DNA of 44,312 bases, from NCBI GenBank assembly GCA_015060765.1, contig SUXW01000023.1:1-44312 (forward strand), written 5' to 3'. Positions 26,475-35,379 of this stretch are shown here, one piece after another. The translations under genes were made by a program, and so were the position numbers. Source of the stretch: Bacteroides sp. Its GTDB lineage: Bacteria; Bacteroidota; Bacteroidia; Bacteroidales; Bacteroidaceae. The first letter of the stretch is position 1; the number at the start of each line of letters is the position of its first letter. A model generated the notes under the pieces. It made no database searches, was not told the origin of the DNA, and was given only the letters and a program-made list of their open reading frames with translations.

Positions 26475-26852
26475 ATGAAAAAATTAGTTTTAGGTGCTCT
26501 CGTAGCAATGGCCTTCATTCAACCAATGAACGCACAGGAAAGACAAGGTAATGGACATCGTCAAATGGACCCTCAAAAAATGCTGGAATTCCGCATGCAG
26601 CGACTTGACAAGGAATTAGACTTGAGCGAAAATCAGGAAAACAAAATTAAAGCCATCTATGATGAACATTTCAAACAAGTTCCTAAAGAAAGGGGTTCAC
26701 GTAAAGAGATGATGAAAAGGAATCAGGAACTCAACCAAAAGATTAAAGAAGAATTGACCGATGAACAAAAAAAGAAATTTGATGAAATGAACAAGAAAAT
26801 GCATCGAAGAGGAGGCAAAGGCCAACGGAATCACCACGGGCCTAGAAATTAA
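26475..26852 (+). CDS. DUF4890-like (Spy/CpxP-like) periplasmic protein
   Basis: A 125-residue protein with signal peptide MKKLVLGALVAMAFIQPMNA. The mature part is charged and helical, with LDKELDLSENQENKIKAIYD and ELTDEQKKKFDEMNKKM, the two LTxxQ-like motifs of Spy/CpxP-type chaperones. A His/Arg/Gly-rich tail follows (HRRGGKGQRNHHGPRN), which might bind metal. Such proteins hold unfolded envelope proteins under stress. No promoter is obvious by consensus, and a palindrome lies after the stop. Confidence 0.78.
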   Translation: MKKLVLGALVAMAFIQPMNAQERQGNGHRQMDPQKMLEFRMQRLDKELDLSENQENKIKAIYDEHFKQVPKERGSRKEMMKRNQELNQKIKEELTDEQKKKFDEMNKKMHRRGGKGQRNHHGPRN

Positions 26853-26860
26853 TATCAATA

Positions 26861-26895
26861 TTTTTCATGAAGAGTGGTCCACTCTTCATGAAAAA
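26861..26895. repeat. perfect palindrome after the DUF4890 gene
   Basis: Two 17-nt arms (26861-26877 and 26879-26895) around one base. The T-run is on the 5' side and the A-run on the 3' side of each strand, the reverse of a normal terminator, so its role as terminator is doubtful. An mRNA stabilising end or binding site is possible. Confidence 0.65.
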
Positions 26896-26916
26896 AAAGT
26901 AAAACACGAACGATTA

Positions 26917-26948
26917 TTTGTTGCATTGAAAGGAATTCAATATCTTTG
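26917..26948 (+). promoter_or_regulatory. promoter of the asparaginase gene
   Basis: TTTG (26917-26920), 20 bp, TATCTTTG (26941-26948). Both boxes are exact. The in-frame TTG at 26926 lies between them, so the true start must be the downstream ATG. Confidence 0.82.
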
Positions 26949-26973
26949 TGTCATATTTTACATATTGGATCAC

Positions 26974-28020
26974 ATGAATAAAGGCCATTTTCCTTCCGTT
27001 TTGCTAATCTACACAGGTGGAACTATCGGTATGATAAAGAATCCCAATACCGGTGCACTTGAAGCATTCAACTTTGACCAACTTTTGGAAAATGTGCCAG
27101 AGTTAAAACGATTCAATTGCCACATCAGTTCCTATCAATTCAACCCACCTATTGATTCGTCTGACATGAAGCCTTCTTTATGGGCAGAACTCGTAAAAAT
27201 CATTACTGACAATTACAATAAATTCGACGGATTTGTCATTCTGCATGGAACGGACACGATGGCATATACCGCTTCCGCCCTTAGTTTTATGTTAGAGAAC
27301 CTTAGTAAACCGGTTATTCTGACAGGAAGCCAATTGCCCATAGGCATGCTTCGGACTGATGGCAAAGAAAACCTCATCACCGCCATTGAAATAGCTTCAG
27401 CTAAACATCCTGATGGAACAGCTGTCGTTCCTGAAGTATGCATTTTCTTTGAGAATCAATTATTACGGGGCAACCGTACAACAAAAATCAATGCCGAGAA
27501 TTTCAATGCCTTCCGCTCTTATAATTATCCTGTATTGGCTACGGCAGGTATACACATAAAATACAATTACAATTACATTCGCAAAACCGATCCTTCCAAA
27601 TCATTAATACCTCACTATGCTTACGACACTAATGTCATTATACTGACTCTTTTCCCTGGAATTCAAGAAAATTTAATCAGTAATGTACTTCGCACCCCTC
27701 ACCTACGCGCCGTCGTATTAAAGACTTACGGTTCTGGGAATGCCCCACGAATGCCTTGGCTTATTCAGGCATTAAAAAAGGCCACCGAACGAGGAGTCAT
27801 TATCGTAAACATATCACAATGTGCTACCGGAATGGTAGAAATGGAACGTTACGAGACGGGATTACAATTAATCGAAGCAGGAGTCATTAGCGGCTACGAT
27901 AGTACCATTGAAGCCATTCTTACCAAACTGATGTATATGTTAGGACATGGCAAATCCGTCCATGACATTCATCATTTAATGAATATTTCATTGGCTGGAG
28001 AAATTACCAAAGATTCCTAA
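26974..28020 (+). CDS. ansA: type I L-asparaginase
   Basis: A 348-residue enzyme that hydrolyses asparagine to aspartate and ammonia. The N-terminal threonine motif IYTGGTIGM (T14) and the second catalytic motif VILHGTDTMAYTASALSFML are both intact, and the C-terminal small domain includes KTYGSGNAPR. It has no signal peptide, in line with the cytoplasmic type I form. The ATG at 26974 follows an exact promoter. The GH2 gene converges on it with stops only 3 bp apart and no terminator between. Confidence 0.92.
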   Translation: MNKGHFPSVLLIYTGGTIGMIKNPNTGALEAFNFDQLLENVPELKRFNCHISSYQFNPPIDSSDMKPSLWAELVKIITDNYNKFDGFVILHGTDTMAYTASALSFMLENLSKPVILTGSQLPIGMLRTDGKENLITAIEIASAKHPDGTAVVPEVCIFFENQLLRGNRTTKINAENFNAFRSYNYPVLATAGIHIKYNYNYIRKTDPSKSLIPHYAYDTNVIILTLFPGIQENLISNVLRTPHLRAVVLKTYGSGNAPRMPWLIQALKKATERGVIIVNISQCATGMVEMERYETGLQLIEAGVISGYDSTIEAILTKLMYMLGHGKSVHDIHHLMNISLAGEITKDS

Positions 28021-28023
28021 ACC

Positions 28024-30993
28024 TCATCTATTTAAAGTTTCCAGGAACTCAATTTCCACAATACGAAGTTCATGCTTAACCTTATCACCGTCTTTAGCCT
28101 TATAAAGGTCAAGTTCTCCAGCTGCAGGTGCTGCCACTTCTACGATTTGTCCAAAAGCATCGGATTCTTGAGCTGCACCTTTCAAACGAATGGTTACCTC
28201 ATCGGTAATCACCGGTTTCACATCCAAGTGTATATATCCCAAGCTCTTGGGGGTTTCTCCACTCCAAATCAATTCCTTTCCGGCAAAAATCTCGATGGGA
28301 TAACTACGCATACGCCAACCGGTCAATTTCATGCAAACTTCATCAATGCTTGCACGACGGGCCAATTTGTAGGTAATCCATCCGGTACTTAACCGACCGT
28401 CATTCAGCCACTCACTCAATTCATTGTCATCAAAGCTATTCACAACTTTTTCCTGATTGACACCAGCCGTAGCCGATACGATTTCCACATCCACCTTACT
28501 ATCTACGTAAGAAGGTGTTTGAGGAGTTTCGCCACGAGTCAGCCAACCTTCGAGTTCATTGGCAGGAATATAATCGCTCAAACCGTTCGCGGTTTCAAAC
28601 GGAAGGGTATTCAGCGTTACTTCGGCCGACTTCAGTCCTTCTCCCTTGGCAGAGATGCGTACCGTACCCGCTTGGATATGTGAGCGAATCAAGGCACGAT
28701 TCACGCCACATTCTACAGGAAGGTCTTTCGACAAGATATAGTTGTCAACACCTTGGGCTATACCACCACGCCATTCGGCCGGTCCTTCCACATCGAAATG
28801 AATCAAATCGTTGGCCAATGGATGACGGCGACCTGCCTTATCGGTTACTTCTACCTGAAGCAATACCATATCGGCACCATCAGCTTTCCAGCCCTTCGGA
28901 CTTTGAATGACACTCAACTTTATCTGTTCGGGCTTACCTGCAGTTTGTAAAGCTGTACGGCAAGTTTCCTTTCCGTTTTCATCATAGCCTACCGCTTCCA
29001 ACTTACCAGACTTGAAGGATACTTTATCGAAAGTATAGAGGAAGTTATATTCACGTAGACCATATCCCAATGATTCACCGTTGAGGAACAATTCCACCTT
29101 TTCGGTATTGGCAACCACATAGACCGGTTTCACCACCGTATCGTTGTAATTCCAATGACCTACAATATGGATGCGGGGATTTTCAATATCCACCCAACCG
29201 TCCCACATCACCTGATGTGCAAAGAACGGATCCTTAGGGATACGCATCGGGTCGGTCACCCCACTACGACGATAGTTTTCCGCCCCGCGGAAGTGTGTAT
29301 TGGTATCCGAGAAGATAATCTTTACGCCACCCGAGCTGACACGAGTACCTGTACCCGGGCGTTCGCGCCAATAGTCATACCAACGGGCTACATTTTCTAC
29401 GGTAAAACGGTCTTGATTATGATTGTAATCGGGAGCTGGTTTTCCTTTCAACAACGGGCCATCGCCTTCCTTATGGTAAGGGTAAGAGTATTCGTCCCAG
29501 TACTTGCGCAAGCCTTCGTTGCGACAATATTCCATCGCCCACATGGGATGATGCTTACTCTTGTTAATGTAGAGCATTTCACCTCCGTATTCCGCTTCGC
29601 GGATGTCGAGCATTTCACGGGAACCGATGGCACGTCCGCCATGAGGGTCGTACTTATCACGAATGGCTTTCATTTCCAGCATGTGCTCCTTGCTGATGGA
29701 TTCATTGCCACATTCATAGAAAATGATACTCGGATTGTTTCGGTTATAGATAATGGCATCGCGCATCAGTTCGGTACGTTGTTCCCATTGGCGTCCCTGA
29801 CGGTCCTTTTCCGCATCACCGGCAGGCATAGCCTGAATCAAGCCCACACGGTCGCACGATTCGATGTCCTGTTTCCATGGACAGATGTGCATCCAACGGA
29901 CCAGATTGGCATTGCCTTCCACCATCATACCGTTGCTATAGTCGCTCAACCAAGCAGGTATACTCATGCCCACTCCTGGCCACTCGTTGCTGGTGCGTTG
30001 GGCAAACCCTTTCATCTGGAGCACACGGTCGTTCAACCAAATCTTACCATCAGCAAAACGGGTCTTTCGGAAACCGGTACGGGTAACCACTTCGTCCACC
30101 TTCTTACCATCCACCCACAGACTGGTCTTCACGGTATACAAATAACCATAGCCCCAGCTCCAAAAATGAAGGCCTTCCACTTCGGCTTCAGCTTTCAATG
30201 TAGTGGTTTCACCAGCTTTCAGGATGGTTTCTTCGCCCTTGAACTCCTTGACCAAGGAGCCGTCGCGGTCAATCAGCTGCACCTGATACGATATCTTCTT
30301 GTCCTTCTTATACTCATTCCTGATTTCCGATTCGGCATGAATGATGGCCTTGCGGCTCTTTACTCGAATATCATCGGCATAGATATAAACACCGGTTGTC
30401 TGCAAATTACTATATAGCGGCAATGTCTGATACAGTTTGTCAGTTACGTGCAACCAAACATTCTTGGGGATACCACCATAATTGGCATTGAAGTTACGGT
30501 CGCTCCATTGATACTTGGTATCGGTAGCCCGTTCTTTGTAAAGCCAGTTATTGTCCACCCGAACGGCCATTACATTTTCCCCACCATATTTGATGTAGGG
30601 AGTCAGATCGAAACCTACGGCCATGGCACCATTTTCATGTAAACCCAAATATTGGCCGTTGATGTAGAAATCGGCTCCTTGGCGTACACCTTCAAATTCC
30701 ACAAACACTTTCTTGCCTTTGGCCTCTTCCGGCAAGCGGAAATGCTTACGATACCACATGATGGTATCCGTCAAATTGTGGATATCCAATTTGAATGCTT
30801 CGTCTTCATTGAACGGACGAGGAAGGGTTACTTTTTTCCAATCTTTATCTTGAAAATTTACATTTTTGGCTTCAGGAACATCACCCACATATAACAACCA
30901 TTGTGAGTTAAAATTATATTTTTCACGAACAGATGCAAAGGTCTGAACAACCAACAAAATCAACACCAATAAAGACAAACTATGTTTTTTCAT
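28024..30993 (-). CDS. secreted glycoside hydrolase family 2 enzyme (beta-galactosidase-like)
   Basis: A 989-residue exported enzyme (signal peptide to about residue 21). It has an N-terminal sugar-binding sandwich (25-190), an immunoglobulin-like domain (200-310), then the TIM barrel with acid/base E431 in FYECGNESISKEHM and candidate nucleophile E488 in MWAMEYCRNEG. DUF4982-like and Ig-like domains follow, and the last 150 residues resemble a discoidin or galactose-binding fold. The usual substrates of this subclass are beta-galactosides in pectin galactan or related glycans, but specificity is not settled. A TACTTTTG box lies 23 bp before the start on the minus strand. Confidence 0.85.
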   Translation of the reverse strand: MKKHSLSLLVLILLVVQTFASVREKYNFNSQWLLYVGDVPEAKNVNFQDKDWKKVTLPRPFNEDEAFKLDIHNLTDTIMWYRKHFRLPEEAKGKKVFVEFEGVRQGADFYINGQYLGLHENGAMAVGFDLTPYIKYGGENVMAVRVDNNWLYKERATDTKYQWSDRNFNANYGGIPKNVWLHVTDKLYQTLPLYSNLQTTGVYIYADDIRVKSRKAIIHAESEIRNEYKKDKKISYQVQLIDRDGSLVKEFKGEETILKAGETTTLKAEAEVEGLHFWSWGYGYLYTVKTSLWVDGKKVDEVVTRTGFRKTRFADGKIWLNDRVLQMKGFAQRTSNEWPGVGMSIPAWLSDYSNGMMVEGNANLVRWMHICPWKQDIESCDRVGLIQAMPAGDAEKDRQGRQWEQRTELMRDAIIYNRNNPSIIFYECGNESISKEHMLEMKAIRDKYDPHGGRAIGSREMLDIREAEYGGEMLYINKSKHHPMWAMEYCRNEGLRKYWDEYSYPYHKEGDGPLLKGKPAPDYNHNQDRFTVENVARWYDYWRERPGTGTRVSSGGVKIIFSDTNTHFRGAENYRRSGVTDPMRIPKDPFFAHQVMWDGWVDIENPRIHIVGHWNYNDTVVKPVYVVANTEKVELFLNGESLGYGLREYNFLYTFDKVSFKSGKLEAVGYDENGKETCRTALQTAGKPEQIKLSVIQSPKGWKADGADMVLLQVEVTDKAGRRHPLANDLIHFDVEGPAEWRGGIAQGVDNYILSKDLPVECGVNRALIRSHIQAGTVRISAKGEGLKSAEVTLNTLPFETANGLSDYIPANELEGWLTRGETPQTPSYVDSKVDVEIVSATAGVNQEKVVNSFDDNELSEWLNDGRLSTGWITYKLARRASIDEVCMKLTGWRMRSYPIEIFAGKELIWSGETPKSLGYIHLDVKPVITDEVTIRLKGAAQESDAFGQIVEVAAPAAGELDLYKAKDGDKVKHELRIVEIEFLETLNR

Positions 30994-31015
30994 AAATTAG
31001 AACTTTTATCTACGA

Positions 31016-31023
31016 CAAAAGTA
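31016..31023 (-). promoter_or_regulatory. -7 box of the GH2 gene
   Basis: Reads TACTTTTG on the minus strand, an exact TAnnTTTG match. A -33 TTTG is not seen. Confidence 0.5.
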
Positions 31024-31137
31024 CAAATTAGAGAAATCATCTACATATAAATTCATACAAAATAAAAGTAAGATTGTACACTCATACAATTTAAATTGCA
31101 TTTATTTAAAATAGCACTAACGGTAAGAACAGGAAAT

Positions 31138-31779
31138 TTATGATAGCAGAGGAACAACTGAATAAGTCAGTACATAATCCGGATGTGTATGATAGAATAT
31201 CTGTACATGTAAGTGTTTATTTGTACGATATTCTTCCGCTTCCATTACACCTTGATTAGACGGAATAAAAGGTTTTATTCGAAGATGCTCTATAAAGTCA
31301 ACCGCATCTACATCGATTAACTTGAACATTGTTTCTTTAGCCGACCAATGAAGTAACAATGCGTAAGTCTCATTATCGCACTTTATAGAAGAACTTTCGT
31401 CATCACGGATGAATTTATGGGCTACCTTTTTTACTTTTTCACCATATTGCTCAATGTCTACCGCAACATCTGCGCAAGGATGTAAGGCTACAGCTACATA
31501 CCCTCCCGTATGCGAAATACTGATACAAGCACTTCCGTCCGACAAGAAGGGTTTCCCTGAAGGAAGATACTCTATTCGTTTTTCCTCACCACATAGCTCC
31601 TTTAAGAGAACACGAACGGCCAGCCACTCCTTACGACGTTTGTCAGAAGTGAAACAACGGTATGAATTTTCATAAATAGAAAAACAACGGAACATGGAGT
31701 ACAATTCTTCAATAGTCTCCTCCACTTTCCATACGCCTACAATTAAATTACCTTGCTGATATTTTCGATAAAGGGGCAT
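31138..31779 (-). CDS. 4'-phosphopantetheinyl transferase
   Basis: A 213-residue Sfp/AcpS-superfamily enzyme that loads phosphopantetheine onto carrier proteins. ISISHTGGYVAVAL (about 88-100), AVDIEQYGEKV with Mg ligands D108 and E110, and LLLHWSAKETMFKL with E149 are all intact. It is the last gene of the mutY-ssb-gldE run, 6 bp after gldE. No terminator is obvious. The DUF1493 protein at the left end would be a candidate client only if it carries the accepting serine, which I could not confirm. Confidence 0.9.
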   Translation of the reverse strand: MPLYRKYQQGNLIVGVWKVEETIEELYSMFRCFSIYENSYRCFTSDKRRKEWLAVRVLLKELCGEEKRIEYLPSGKPFLSDGSACISISHTGGYVAVALHPCADVAVDIEQYGEKVKKVAHKFIRDDESSSIKCDNETYALLLHWSAKETMFKLIDVDAVDFIEHLRIKPFIPSNQGVMEAEEYRTNKHLHVQIFYHTHPDYVLTYSVVPLLS

Positions 31780-31785
31780 ACCGAT

Positions 31786-33126
31786 TTATGAATCCTTTTC
31801 TACCTGATCTACTATGACTTTAACCTTTAGAATACGACGGGCATCCATTTCTAGAATTTCAAAATGGAATTTTTCATAATCAAGTTTTTCATGAAGCACA
31901 GGGAATTCGCCTTTTATTTCAAGCAACAAGCCAGCTAAAGTATCGGCATCACCTTCCACTTCCTCGAATACATCATTGTCTATTTTCAATATTTTATAGA
32001 AATCGGACAACAATGTTTTGGCTTCAAACACATAAGTATGATCATTGATCTTGACATAACTTCGTTCCTCCTCATCGTATTCATCATTGATTTCTCCAAC
32101 TATTTCTTCAATGATATCTTCCATGGTCACGATACCCGATGTACCACCAAACTCATCTACTACTATTGCAATATGAATTTTATTGGTTTGAAAATCACGC
32201 AACAAATCATCTATCATCTTGGTTTCAGGAACAAAGTAAGCCGGACGGACCAATGTCTGCCAACGGAAATTATCCCCCTTGGTCAAATGTGGCAACAAGT
32301 CCTTGATATACAAAATGCCTTTGATATTATCGCGCGAACCCGCATACACCGGCATACGAGAATAAGCATTGTCCACCACACATTTCAAAACTTGTGAAAA
32401 AGGCGTATTGATTTCTATGTCCACCATATCAAGACGAGGAGTCATAACTTCTACCGCCGTTTCATCACCAAAACGGATAATCCCTTCAAGAATATTGCTT
32501 TCTTCGGATATTTCATCCTTATCGGTCAATTCCAAAGCCTGCGACAAATCGTCTACAGAAATACTATAGTTCTTTTTCGCTACACATTTATTGACTATAA
32601 CCGATGACTTCACCAACAATGCCGACAAAGGTGAGAACACCTTCTTCAGTACCGAAACAACAGGTGCGGCAAAACGAGAAAACTTCAGGGTATGTTGGGC
32701 AGAATAGATTTTAGGCATAATTTCCCCGAAAAGCAGAAGCAGGAAAGTAAGGATAACCGTTATTACCAAGAACTCCAAAATGACCGACGTACCGAAATCC
32801 ACCACTTCTGCAAAAAAGTAATTGCACAACATGATAATCGTTACGTTGACAAAGTTATTGGATATCAAGATTGTAGCCAACAATCGTTCTGAATCGGCAA
32901 GCAATGCCTTGATATACTTGTCCGAAGACGACTTCTCCTCTTCTATTTCACTGAGGTCAGTAGGTGAAAGAGAAAAGAATGCAATTTCGGAAGCCGATAC
33001 AAAGCCCGATGCAAACAACAAAAGAACTGCTAAAGAAATAGCAACAATAGCTCCTACAGAAGGAGCATACACGGTTACACCGTCAAATAATTCCGCCAAG
33101 CGGCATAAATACGAGTCAGGATCCAA
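31786..33126 (-). CDS. gldE: GldE-type CNNM/CBS membrane protein
   Basis: A 446-residue protein with the order DUF21 membrane domain (about 25-190, four transmembrane segments), two CBS domains (about 210-330) and a C-terminal CorC/HlyC domain (350-430). This order is that of GldE, named for gliding motility in Flavobacteria; gut Bacteroidales keep it without gliding and it may function in metal transport. The key segments are VEVMTPRLDMVDIE and AIVVDEFGGTSGIVTMEDII. It lies between ssb and the phosphopantetheinyl transferase. Confidence 0.92.
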   Translation of the reverse strand: MDPDSYLCRLAELFDGVTVYAPSVGAIVAISLAVLLLFASGFVSASEIAFFSLSPTDLSEIEEEKSSSDKYIKALLADSERLLATILISNNFVNVTIIMLCNYFFAEVVDFGTSVILEFLVITVILTFLLLLFGEIMPKIYSAQHTLKFSRFAAPVVSVLKKVFSPLSALLVKSSVIVNKCVAKKNYSISVDDLSQALELTDKDEISEESNILEGIIRFGDETAVEVMTPRLDMVDIEINTPFSQVLKCVVDNAYSRMPVYAGSRDNIKGILYIKDLLPHLTKGDNFRWQTLVRPAYFVPETKMIDDLLRDFQTNKIHIAIVVDEFGGTSGIVTMEDIIEEIVGEINDEYDEEERSYVKINDHTYVFEAKTLLSDFYKILKIDNDVFEEVEGDADTLAGLLLEIKGEFPVLHEKLDYEKFHFEILEMDARRILKVKVIVDQVEKDS

Positions 33127-33155
33127 GGAATAAAAATTTAGTTAGACATCATGAA

Positions 33156-33575
33156 TCAAAACGGCAAATCGTCCGAAGGATTGTCGACTACAGGTTGTTG
33201 AGCCGGTTGGGCAACAGAAGCGACTTGCGGTTGTGCGCTACCACGTGGAGTAAGCATTTCCATGTTATCGGCAAAGATTTCTACAATGTTTCGCTTGATA
33301 CCGTTTTGGTCATCATACGAACGGCTTCTGATTTTTCCTTCGATATAAAGTTTGTCACCTTTATGTACATATTTCTCGGCCGTCTGTGCCAATCCACGCC
33401 ACAACACTATGTTATGCCATTCGGTACGGTCAGGAACTTGGGTTCCGTTCTGCAAGGTATAGCCACGTTCAGTAGTAGCCAATGAAAAAGTTGCTACCGC
33501 TACTCCATTGTCCAAATATCTCACATCGGGATCTTTTCCCACATTACCAATCAATATGACTTTATTTACTGACAT
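33156..33575 (-). CDS. ssb: single-stranded DNA-binding protein
   Basis: A 139-residue SSB. The OB fold starts MSVNKVILIGNVGKDPDVRY and includes TEWHNIVLWRGLAQTAEKYV and KLYIEGKIRSRSY. The acidic C-terminal tip DDLPF that recruits partner proteins is intact. The linker is short. It follows mutY by 3 bp and is translationally coupled. Confidence 0.97.
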   Translation of the reverse strand: MSVNKVILIGNVGKDPDVRYLDNGVAVATFSLATTERGYTLQNGTQVPDRTEWHNIVLWRGLAQTAEKYVHKGDKLYIEGKIRSRSYDDQNGIKRNIVEIFADNMEMLTPRGSAQPQVASVAQPAQQPVVDNPSDDLPF

Positions 33576-33578
33576 ACT

Positions 33579-34706
33579 TTATTTGTTTTGATGATTAGGC
33601 TCCAAAATTAACGAAAAAAAATGAGATACCAAATTAGATACAGCAAATTTATGTAAATCTTTTACCAGCACCTTCAACCAACCGTTTGGAGCAGGTGTTT
33701 CTTCTGGCATTTCCAATTCGTAAAAGTTTGCATGAATTACCCTATGGGAAAGGACATGTTTCACATCACTTTTCAAGAGTTTCACAAAGTGGCACTTTCT
33801 TCCTTGTAAAATGGCACTTTCTTCCTTGCAAAACATAGTTTTATCCGACGTAACTCTATCTGTTCCCCAAAGTTCCTGAAGTTTTTCCAAAAACATAGCA
33901 TCATCTTGTTCCGACTGCCCCGTGGTTTCAATCAAAGGAAATTCATACAAATTCTTCCATATATCATCTCCCGTCCTTTTATTAATAAAGGTATACGCAC
34001 CCATGCGTACATATATATAATTAAAATAACGGTTGGTCACTTTCGTCTTATGTTGTTTGACAGGAAGCACATCTACCTTACCCAGTTGAAGCGCAACACA
34101 ACTATCAGACAATGGGCACATTGTACAATCGGGCACCGTCGGTGTACATTGCAAAGCACCGAATTCCATTATGGCTTGATTATAAAGAGCCGACCGATGA
34201 ACATCAAGCAACTCGTTAGCTGCTTCTGCAAATAGCTTCTTACCCTGTACAGAATCTATAGGTGTATCCACCCCCAACCAACGAGATAGTACCCGATAAA
34301 CATTTCCATCGACTACCGCATAGGGCATATCGTATGCAAACGAACAAATAGCTGCCGCCGTATATTCCCCTACCCCCTTCAAAGCACGCACTTCCACATA
34401 AGTATCAGGGAAACCACCCGCTTCCGCCATACTTTTTGCCGCCGCATGAAGGTTGCGTGCTCGGGAATAATAGCCCAACCCTTGCCAATAACGCATCACT
34501 TCATCTTCATCAGCTTCGGCTAGCGTAAAGACATCAGGAAAACGGTTTACAAAACGCATATAATAATCGTACCCTTGCGCCACCCTTGTCTGTTGAAGGA
34601 TGACTTCGGAAATCCATATCAAATACGGGTCTTTGGTATGACGCCATGGTAAATCCCGTTTGTTTTCCTCATACCAGGCTATTAGTTTATCGGCAAAAAC
34701 ATTCAT
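33579..34706 (-). CDS. mutY: A/G-specific adenine glycosylase
   Basis: A 375-residue base-excision enzyme that removes adenine paired with 8-oxoG. The catalytic Glu sits in ISEVILQQTRV, the helix-hairpin-helix is LKGVGEYTAAAICSFAY with the downstream VVDGNVYRVLSRW, and the [4Fe-4S] ligands are C-x6-C-x2-C-x5-C in CTPTVPDCTMCPLSDSC. The C-terminal NUDIX-like domain reads 8-oxoG. The codon before the ATG is TTG, so the start is 34706. The gene heads the minus-strand run and is divergent from the HU gene. Confidence 0.95.
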   Translation of the reverse strand: MNVFADKLIAWYEENKRDLPWRHTKDPYLIWISEVILQQTRVAQGYDYYMRFVNRFPDVFTLAEADEDEVMRYWQGLGYYSRARNLHAAAKSMAEAGGFPDTYVEVRALKGVGEYTAAAICSFAYDMPYAVVDGNVYRVLSRWLGVDTPIDSVQGKKLFAEAANELLDVHRSALYNQAIMEFGALQCTPTVPDCTMCPLSDSCVALQLGKVDVLPVKQHKTKVTNRYFNYIYVRMGAYTFINKRTGDDIWKNLYEFPLIETTGQSEQDDAMFLEKLQELWGTDRVTSDKTMFCKEESAILQGRKCHFVKLLKSDVKHVLSHRVIHANFYELEMPEETPAPNGWLKVLVKDLHKFAVSNLVSHFFSLILEPNHQNK

Positions 34707-34807
34707 CAAATCCTATTTTTTTGCAAAAATAAACGAAGAAAAGCAGACATCGAGATATTTTTCTAAAATTTCTTTGAAATATTTTTCTTTAAGCTACAGA
34801 AAATCTG

Positions 34808-34815
34808 TATATTTG
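34808..34815 (+). promoter_or_regulatory. -7 box of the HU gene
   Basis: TATATTTG, exact, 45 bp before the HU start. The -33 half is weak. Confidence 0.6.
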
Positions 34816-34860
34816 CAGTCCGAAAAAAGAATATAAGTAGAACTTAATAATAAAACAAAG

Positions 34861-35136
34861 ATGACTAAGGCAGATATCGTAAACGAAATTACGAAAAAGA
34901 CTGGCACTGACAAACAAACAGTGCTGAATACAATCGAAGCATTCATGGAGGTGGTAAAGGATTCTCTTTCTGAAGAAGAAAACGTATATTTACGTGGCTT
35001 CGGTAGTTTCATCGTGAAGAAAAGAGCACAAAAAACAGCTCGTAACATCTCGAAGAATACTACTATCATCATCCCTGAACACAACATTCCGGCATTCAAG
35101 CCGGCAAAAACCTTTACTCTTTCAGTAAAGAAGTAA
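34861..35136 (+). CDS. hup: HU-family DNA-binding protein
   Basis: A 91-residue HU/IHF protein. It starts MTKADIVNEITKKTGTDKQT, has the dimer core and the GFGSFIVKKRAQKTARN motif, and the arm IPEHNIPAFKPAKTF, in which N-I-P takes the place of the DNA-intercalating Pro. It bends and compacts DNA. A single transcript probably carries the 29-residue COX24-like gene behind it. Confidence 0.96.
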   Translation: MTKADIVNEITKKTGTDKQTVLNTIEAFMEVVKDSLSEEENVYLRGFGSFIVKKRAQKTARNISKNTTIIIPEHNIPAFKPAKTFTLSVKK

Positions 35137-35179
35137 AAGAGAGAATAAATTTAGTATTAACCCATAAAATTTTGAAGCT

Positions 35180-35269
35180 ATGCCAAGCGGAAAGAAGAAA
35201 AAAAGACATAAAATGTCTACTCATAAGCGTAAAAAAAGACTGAGAAAGAACAGACATAAAAGCAAATAA
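35180..35269 (+). CDS. 29-residue AURKAIP1/COX24-like basic protein
   Basis: The ATG at 35180 opens a 29-codon frame giving MPSGKKKKRHKMSTHKRKKR followed by LRKNRHKSK. It is almost entirely Lys/Arg/His and matches the very small COX24-domain proteins annotated in Bacteroidetes, relatives of mitochondrial ribosomal protein mS38. They are likely ribosome-associated in bacteria, though this is inferred. It lies 43 bp after HU and before a strong terminator, and is missed by normal length cut-offs. Confidence 0.85.
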   Translation: MPSGKKKKRHKMSTHKRKKRLRKNRHKSK

Positions 35270-35298
35270 ACATTTGTAGTCTGTGTGAGACAACAAAT

Positions 35299-35346
35299 AA
35301 AGAACAAACCTTGCAAAGAAACAATCGTCTTTCAGGTTTGTTCTTT
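35299..35346. terminator. terminator after the HU/COX24-like unit
   Basis: 12-bp arms (AAAGAACAAACC / GGTTTGTTCTTT) around a 24-nt loop, then GTTT. It comes before the RNase gene. Confidence 0.75.
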
Positions 35347-35379
35347 GTTTAAGTAAAAAACTGATTAAGAACAAGAAAA

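Noticed and set aside
29155..30417. 420-codon open frame opposite the GH2 gene
   Set aside because: Antisense to a complete GH2 enzyme with no promoter or recognisable domain of its own.
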